From contig QNCQ01000050.1 of NCBI GenBank assembly GCA_003645825.1, positions 1 to 9,850 of the forward strand: a DNA stretch of 9,850 bases. Direction: 5' to 3'. This document shows, piece after piece, positions 6,212 to 9,850 of the stretch (its first letter is position 1; each line of letters begins with the position of its first letter). Under the pieces are notes generated by a model. It made no database searches. It had not been told where the DNA came from and was given only the letters and a program-made list of their open reading frames with translations. This DNA is from Fidelibacterota bacterium (GTDB lineage: Bacteria; Fidelibacterota; UBA2242; B5-G15). Made by a program: the position numbers and the translations under genes.

Positions 6212-8920
6212 ATGAGCAAGAAAATTTTAACGTTCATTTTGTGTTTTTATGTAATTCTAAATGCGGGGACAACAGGAAAAATATCAGGCAAGATAACAGA
6301 TGCTCAAACGGGAAAACCTCTTGTAGGCGTCAATGTTATTGTTCTGAACACTTACCTTGGTGCTGCGACCGATAAAAGCGGGAATTTCACTATAATAAAC
6401 GTTCCCCCAGGAGTATATTCTGTAAAAGCCACAATGATCGGCTATACTCCAAAAGTGGTTACCGATGTCAGGGTAAAAATAGATCTCACCACAAAAGTTG
6501 ACATATCAATGGAAAGAACTGTTCTGGAAGCAAAAGAAGTCGTCGAGGTTGTAGCTACCCGTCCGGCGGTGCAAAAAGACCTAACTTCATCAGAGTTTAG
6601 GGTATCGGCAAACCAGATTCAATCGATGCCTGTTTCAGAAATGTACGAGCTTTTGCAAATCCAGGGTGGAGTCACCCTGGATGCAGGGGGTGGAATTCAT
6701 ATAAGAGGAGGGAGAGCTTCTGAGGTGGCGTACTGGGTAGATGGAGTCCCTGTTACAGATGTTTATGATAATAGTCAGGCTGTTGTGGTAGAAAATTCAG
6801 CGATTCAGGAGCTTCAGGTAATCAGTGGTACTTTCAATGCAGAGTATGGAAATGCAATGTCAGGTATAGTAAATATCGTCACAAAAGAAGGGTATTCTCA
6901 TTATACGGGATCTATATCTGCATACATGGGTGACCATATATCAAAATCCCAGAATTTGTTCCCTGGTATTGAAGAAGTAAGACCTCAAGACGAAAGAGAT
7001 ATCCAGGCAAATTTAGGTGGCCCTTTGCCAATCATAAAAAAGTTTGGCAATTTCTTTGCGAATATTAGGTATAATTACACCGATGGATGGTTGTATGGAA
7101 AAAGTTACTTCAATATTTACGGAGACACTCTTGATAATGTTGAATATGTACCGATGAACTGGAGGAAAAAATTGACCTCCAATTTCAAGCTGGTATTAAC
7201 ACCTTTCCATAACCTCAAGTTCAGAGTTAACTACCTGTATAGCAGAGAAAAATGGGAAGATTTCGACCACGGATTGCAGTACGCGCCATCCGGTAATATT
7301 GAAAAAAACAACTCAGCAAATAACATTACATTTTCTATTACCCATACCCTCAGTTCAAAAACTTTCTACGATCTAAAATTATCATCGAGTTACAGACATT
7401 TCTGGATGTGGTTATTCGAAGATCCAAATGACCCCAGATACATCGACCCTTACTACTGGGAGCATCAAAGGAGGGTAAACCCGGATTTTTGGTTCACCGA
7501 CTACGCAATAAACACATACAGGTTCTGGAGAAAAACAAATTCCAGGGTTGTGAAATTCGATATGACGTCCCAGGTTACAAATGTACATCTGGTAAAATTT
7601 GGCATCGAAGGAAAACTCCACAGACTTGAACTTGATGGTTATTCCATAATAGATGATCCTACAGTAAGGGACACTGTATTTACACCTTACATTCCAAGTA
7701 AAGAGGAAACTTACCGCACTTATTATCTTGAAAGACCCCGGGAATTTTCAGCATATATTCAGGATAAGATAGAATTCAGGAGCGTGATTTTAAACATAGG
7801 AGTAAGATACGATTACTTTGATGCAAACTCGAAGATCCCGGCTGACCCAACAGAGCCAAATATTTATAATCCAAGAAATCCTGATCTTGACTCTATGAGC
7901 CTTGAAGAGAGGGAGAAAATCTGGTGGAAAAACACAAAACCAAAATCCCAGATAAGCCCTCGTTTTGGAATCTCTTATCCTATCACCGACAAGGGGGTAA
8001 TTCACTTCTCCTTTGGACACTTTTTCCAGATTCCACAATTTGAACTATTATATGTAAATCCAGGATATAAAATTCCTGAAACAAGTGGTGCATTTGGAAT
8101 TTATAGAAATCCAGATTTGAATCCCCAGAAAACGGTAATGTACGAAATTGGACTGCGCCAGGAAGTTTTCCGAGGAATTACAGTGGATATAACAGGCTAC
8201 TACAGAGATGTAAGAGACTGGGTTTCTACTGGCGTCCCAATTGAGATGGGGGGAGGGACATCGTATGTAATCTATGCCAACAAAGATTACTCCAACGTAC
8301 GAGGTATCGTGCTCTCGGTGGACAAATCTTACAGCGACTACTGGTGGTTTAATTTGAATTACACCTATCAGGTAGCAGAAGGATCAAACTCCGACCCCTG
8401 GGATGAATTCAACGCAATCCAGGCAAATAGAGAACCTCGAAGGTACATTGTACCGCTAAATTGGGATCAAACTCACACCTTAAACGGAGCAATTTTCTTT
8501 GGCACCGATAGACAGGGAGTTTCTCTAATTGGAAGATTTGGTTCAGGTTATCCATATACTCCTACGATAACGGTAGCCTCACGCATGGGTAAAAATGTAT
8601 CGACACAACTGGAGACTAATAGTAGACGAAAACCAATGACTTATGAATTTGATCTTAAACTATTCAGAAAATTTTCACTAAACAAAGTTAACATTACCTT
8701 TTTCATCAATATTTACAACCTATTTGATACTAAAAACGAGCTAAATGTATGGTCAAACACAGGAAGAGCCAATAAAAACCTGGATGAACCAACTGAGTGG
8801 GAAAAAGAAAACCTTTATGCATCCCCTTATCGGATAAACACAATACACCAGTATTTCATTCATCAGGAATGGTACTCTGAACCCAGAAAAGTACACATCG
8901 GAGTTAATTTAAACTTTTGA
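6212..8920 (+). CDS. TonB-dependent outer-membrane receptor with carboxypeptidase-regulatory-like N-terminal domain
   Basis: A 902-residue outer-membrane transporter that would use the TonB system to import a bound substrate. A signal peptide covers about residues 1-18. Residues 22-100 form the beta-sandwich regulatory-like domain (GKISGKITDAQTGKPLVGVNVIV, GAATDKSGNFTIINVPPGVYSV). EVVEVVATRP (109-118) is in the place of a TonB box. The plug domain spans about 119-226, with IHIRGGRASEVAYWVDGVPV (162-181) and FNAEYGNAMSGIVNIVTKEG (208-227). The rest (about 230-902) has alternating aromatic and polar strands of a 22-stranded barrel and ends in VHIGVNLNF, with the terminal Phe expected for barrel assembly. 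GAGG at 6199-6202 is a Shine-Dalgarno nine bases before the ATG. It is shorter than typical SusC proteins and no SusD gene follows. The neighbouring amylase suggests a maltodextrin-type ligand, but this is inference only. Confidence 0.92.
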   Translation: MSKKILTFILCFYVILNAGTTGKISGKITDAQTGKPLVGVNVIVLNTYLGAATDKSGNFTIINVPPGVYSVKATMIGYTPKVVTDVRVKIDLTTKVDISMERTVLEAKEVVEVVATRPAVQKDLTSSEFRVSANQIQSMPVSEMYELLQIQGGVTLDAGGGIHIRGGRASEVAYWVDGVPVTDVYDNSQAVVVENSAIQELQVISGTFNAEYGNAMSGIVNIVTKEGYSHYTGSISAYMGDHISKSQNLFPGIEEVRPQDERDIQANLGGPLPIIKKFGNFFANIRYNYTDGWLYGKSYFNIYGDTLDNVEYVPMNWRKKLTSNFKLVLTPFHNLKFRVNYLYSREKWEDFDHGLQYAPSGNIEKNNSANNITFSITHTLSSKTFYDLKLSSSYRHFWMWLFEDPNDPRYIDPYYWEHQRRVNPDFWFTDYAINTYRFWRKTNSRVVKFDMTSQVTNVHLVKFGIEGKLHRLELDGYSIIDDPTVRDTVFTPYIPSKEETYRTYYLERPREFSAYIQDKIEFRSVILNIGVRYDYFDANSKIPADPTEPNIYNPRNPDLDSMSLEEREKIWWKNTKPKSQISPRFGISYPITDKGVIHFSFGHFFQIPQFELLYVNPGYKIPETSGAFGIYRNPDLNPQKTVMYEIGLRQEVFRGITVDITGYYRDVRDWVSTGVPIEMGGGTSYVIYANKDYSNVRGIVLSVDKSYSDYWWFNLNYTYQVAEGSNSDPWDEFNAIQANREPRRYIVPLNWDQTHTLNGAIFFGTDRQGVSLIGRFGSGYPYTPTITVASRMGKNVSTQLETNSRRKPMTYEFDLKLFRKFSLNKVNITFFINIYNLFDTKNELNVWSNTGRANKNLDEPTEWEKENLYASPYRINTIHQYFIHQEWYSEPRKVHIGVNLNF

Positions 8921-8932
8921 TTGGGTGGTGAC

Positions 8933-9850
8933 ATGAAAAGACTTTTATTGCTTTTATTTACTCTCGCACTTGTATTGAATGGTGAGCATATCCCAAGCAA
9001 AGAACGAGGCGATCCAAACTACCGGAGGCAAACCGACATCGATGGTAATAAAGTGAGAACATCTGTATTCAATTATGGTCTTACTGGCAGACCTGAAGCT
9101 GGGCCAAGTTATGTGCCATACGAATGGCCCAAAAACTCTGGCAAACACTACATTGCTATGACTCAGCTTTGGGTTGGGGCAGAAGTTTATGATGTTGATT
9201 CCAATCTCATTCATATAGTGGATGTTGCAAATGGGCGTTTGAGCACAAGCGGTGAATCATGGAATTTCGAGCCTGTCCCGGGGTACCTAAACAAAGAATC
9301 GGATTTAATAGCGAAGAGTGACGAACCAGAATCATGGCCTCCTTTTTGGCCAGATAAAATGGACGATGAATCTGATCCAGGTTGGGCAGGGTCATGGAAT
9401 GGATACTTTGGGAAAAACCAGTTTAACGCTGACCAGGAGATTTACTTCAGGATTTCTGATGACAGATACACTAAATACAGGTACTACCCCGATGATACAG
9501 ATTCAACAAGAGGGGGTCTCGGACTATTGGCTGATATGAGGGTGATGGAATGGTCACAGGTTCTAATCGAAGATGTCGTTTTTATCCTGCACGAAATTAA
9601 AAATGACGGCACAAAGGATTTAGACAAGGTTTCTTTCTGCCTTTGGTTAGCAGACCTGGTTGGAGGGGATGGAGACTCAAATGATGATTCCCCGGATTTC
9701 GACCTGATATACGATATTGCCTGGTCAAAAGATAGCGACGGCATCGGAAATACTGCATTTGGAACGGATCCGGTTGGAGTAGCTGCTACAGCATTTCTTG
9801 AAACCCCCGGCAACTCAAAAGATAGAATCGACAATGATGGCGATGGAGAA
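8933..9850 (+). CDS. Exported protein of unknown function, 5' part (gene continues past the window)
   Basis: The frame from the ATG at 8933 stays open for 306 codons to the window edge. A GGTGGTG stretch (8924-8930), a Shine-Dalgarno variant, lies directly before it. Residues 1-17 (MKRLLLLLFTLALVLNG) are a clear signal peptide. The mature part is rich in Asp, Trp and Tyr: RRQTDIDGNKVRT (31-43), YEWPKNSGKHYIAM (63-76), WPPFWPDKMDD (135-145), GYFGKNQFNADQE (157-169), VLIEDVVFILHEIKNDGTKDL (210-230) and LWLADLVGGDGDSNDDSPDFD (237-257). DxDGDG-type stretches (247-257, 297-305) look like calcium-binding loops. I know of no function. Similar proteins seem, from memory, to sit next to receptors of this kind in Calditrichota/Marinimicrobia-like genomes. 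Its position 12 bases after the receptor suggests a partner on the cell surface or a secreted protein. All antisense frames here look like shadows. Confidence 0.85.
   Translation, partial: MKRLLLLLFTLALVLNGEHIPSKERGDPNYRRQTDIDGNKVRTSVFNYGLTGRPEAGPSYVPYEWPKNSGKHYIAMTQLWVGAEVYDVDSNLIHIVDVANGRLSTSGESWNFEPVPGYLNKESDLIAKSDEPESWPPFWPDKMDDESDPGWAGSWNGYFGKNQFNADQEIYFRISDDRYTKYRYYPDDTDSTRGGLGLLADMRVMEWSQVLIEDVVFILHEIKNDGTKDLDKVSFCLWLADLVGGDGDSNDDSPDFDLIYDIAWSKDSDGIGNTAFGTDPVGVAATAFLETPGNSKDRIDNDGDGE

Noticed and set aside
9484..9834. A 116-codon open frame on the minus strand near the right edge
   Set aside because: It is antisense to the exported protein, whose frame is open for 306 codons with a signal peptide and Shine-Dalgarno. 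The minus frame shows Ser/Pro-rich shadow composition.
1..9850. CRISPR arrays, tRNA/rRNA genes, transposons or phage genes
   Set aside because: No regularly spaced repeats, tRNA-like cloverleaf sequences, transposase motifs or terminal inverted repeats were seen. Apart from the 312-base gap the window is almost entirely coding.

Overview
The window comes from a Gram-negative bacterium. The evidence is a lipoprotein signal, a TonB-dependent outer-membrane receptor with an N-terminal carboxypeptidase-regulatory-like domain, and a periplasmic parvulin-type chaperone. The DNA is moderately AT-rich, and arginine is written largely with AGA/AGG and isoleucine often with ATA, a habit common in thermophiles. 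The receptor style (IRGGRASEVAYWVDGVPV, then FNAEYGNAMSGIVNIVTKEG) and the downstream exported protein (RRQTDIDGNKVRT, EWPKNSG, WPPFWPDKMDD) resemble proteins I associate with uncultured Fibrobacterota-Chlorobiota-Bacteroidota-related lineages such as Calditrichota, KSB1 or Marinimicrobia. That placement comes from memory, not from a search.

Left arm, minus strand (1-2348). Two genes run leftward from a near-consensus promoter at 2387-2415. The first is an AMP-binding (ANL superfamily) protein of 496 residues that keeps the fold signatures but has lost nearly every catalytic motif, so it looks like a pseudoenzyme. The second, cut by the window edge, is an EF-G-like translational GTPase of the EF-G-2 type with non-canonical G3 and G4 motifs. 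Its probable TTG start follows a perfect AGGAGG just beyond the stop codon of the first gene.

Divergent control region (2349-2660). This 312-base gap holds two back-to-back promoters, each with a 17-base spacer. It also holds a 35-base imperfect hairpin between them and a dyad that touches the start codon of the rightward operon.

Right arm, plus strand (2661-9850). Four tightly packed genes (4-base overlap, then 15- and 12-base gaps) form one apparent operon: a GH13 alpha-amylase-family lipoprotein, a two-domain parvulin/SurA-like chaperone, a TonB-dependent receptor, and the first 306 codons of an exported protein of unknown function that continues past the window. Together they suggest an envelope system for using alpha-glucans: surface or periplasmic hydrolysis, outer-membrane uptake, and a chaperone that helps assemble the barrel. 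It is reminiscent of Sus loci, but no SusD-like gene is visible.

No tRNA, rRNA, CRISPR array, transposase or insertion sequence was seen. The most unusual items are the ANL pseudoenzyme paired with an atypical EF-G paralogue, and the uncharacterised exported protein encoded next to the receptor.
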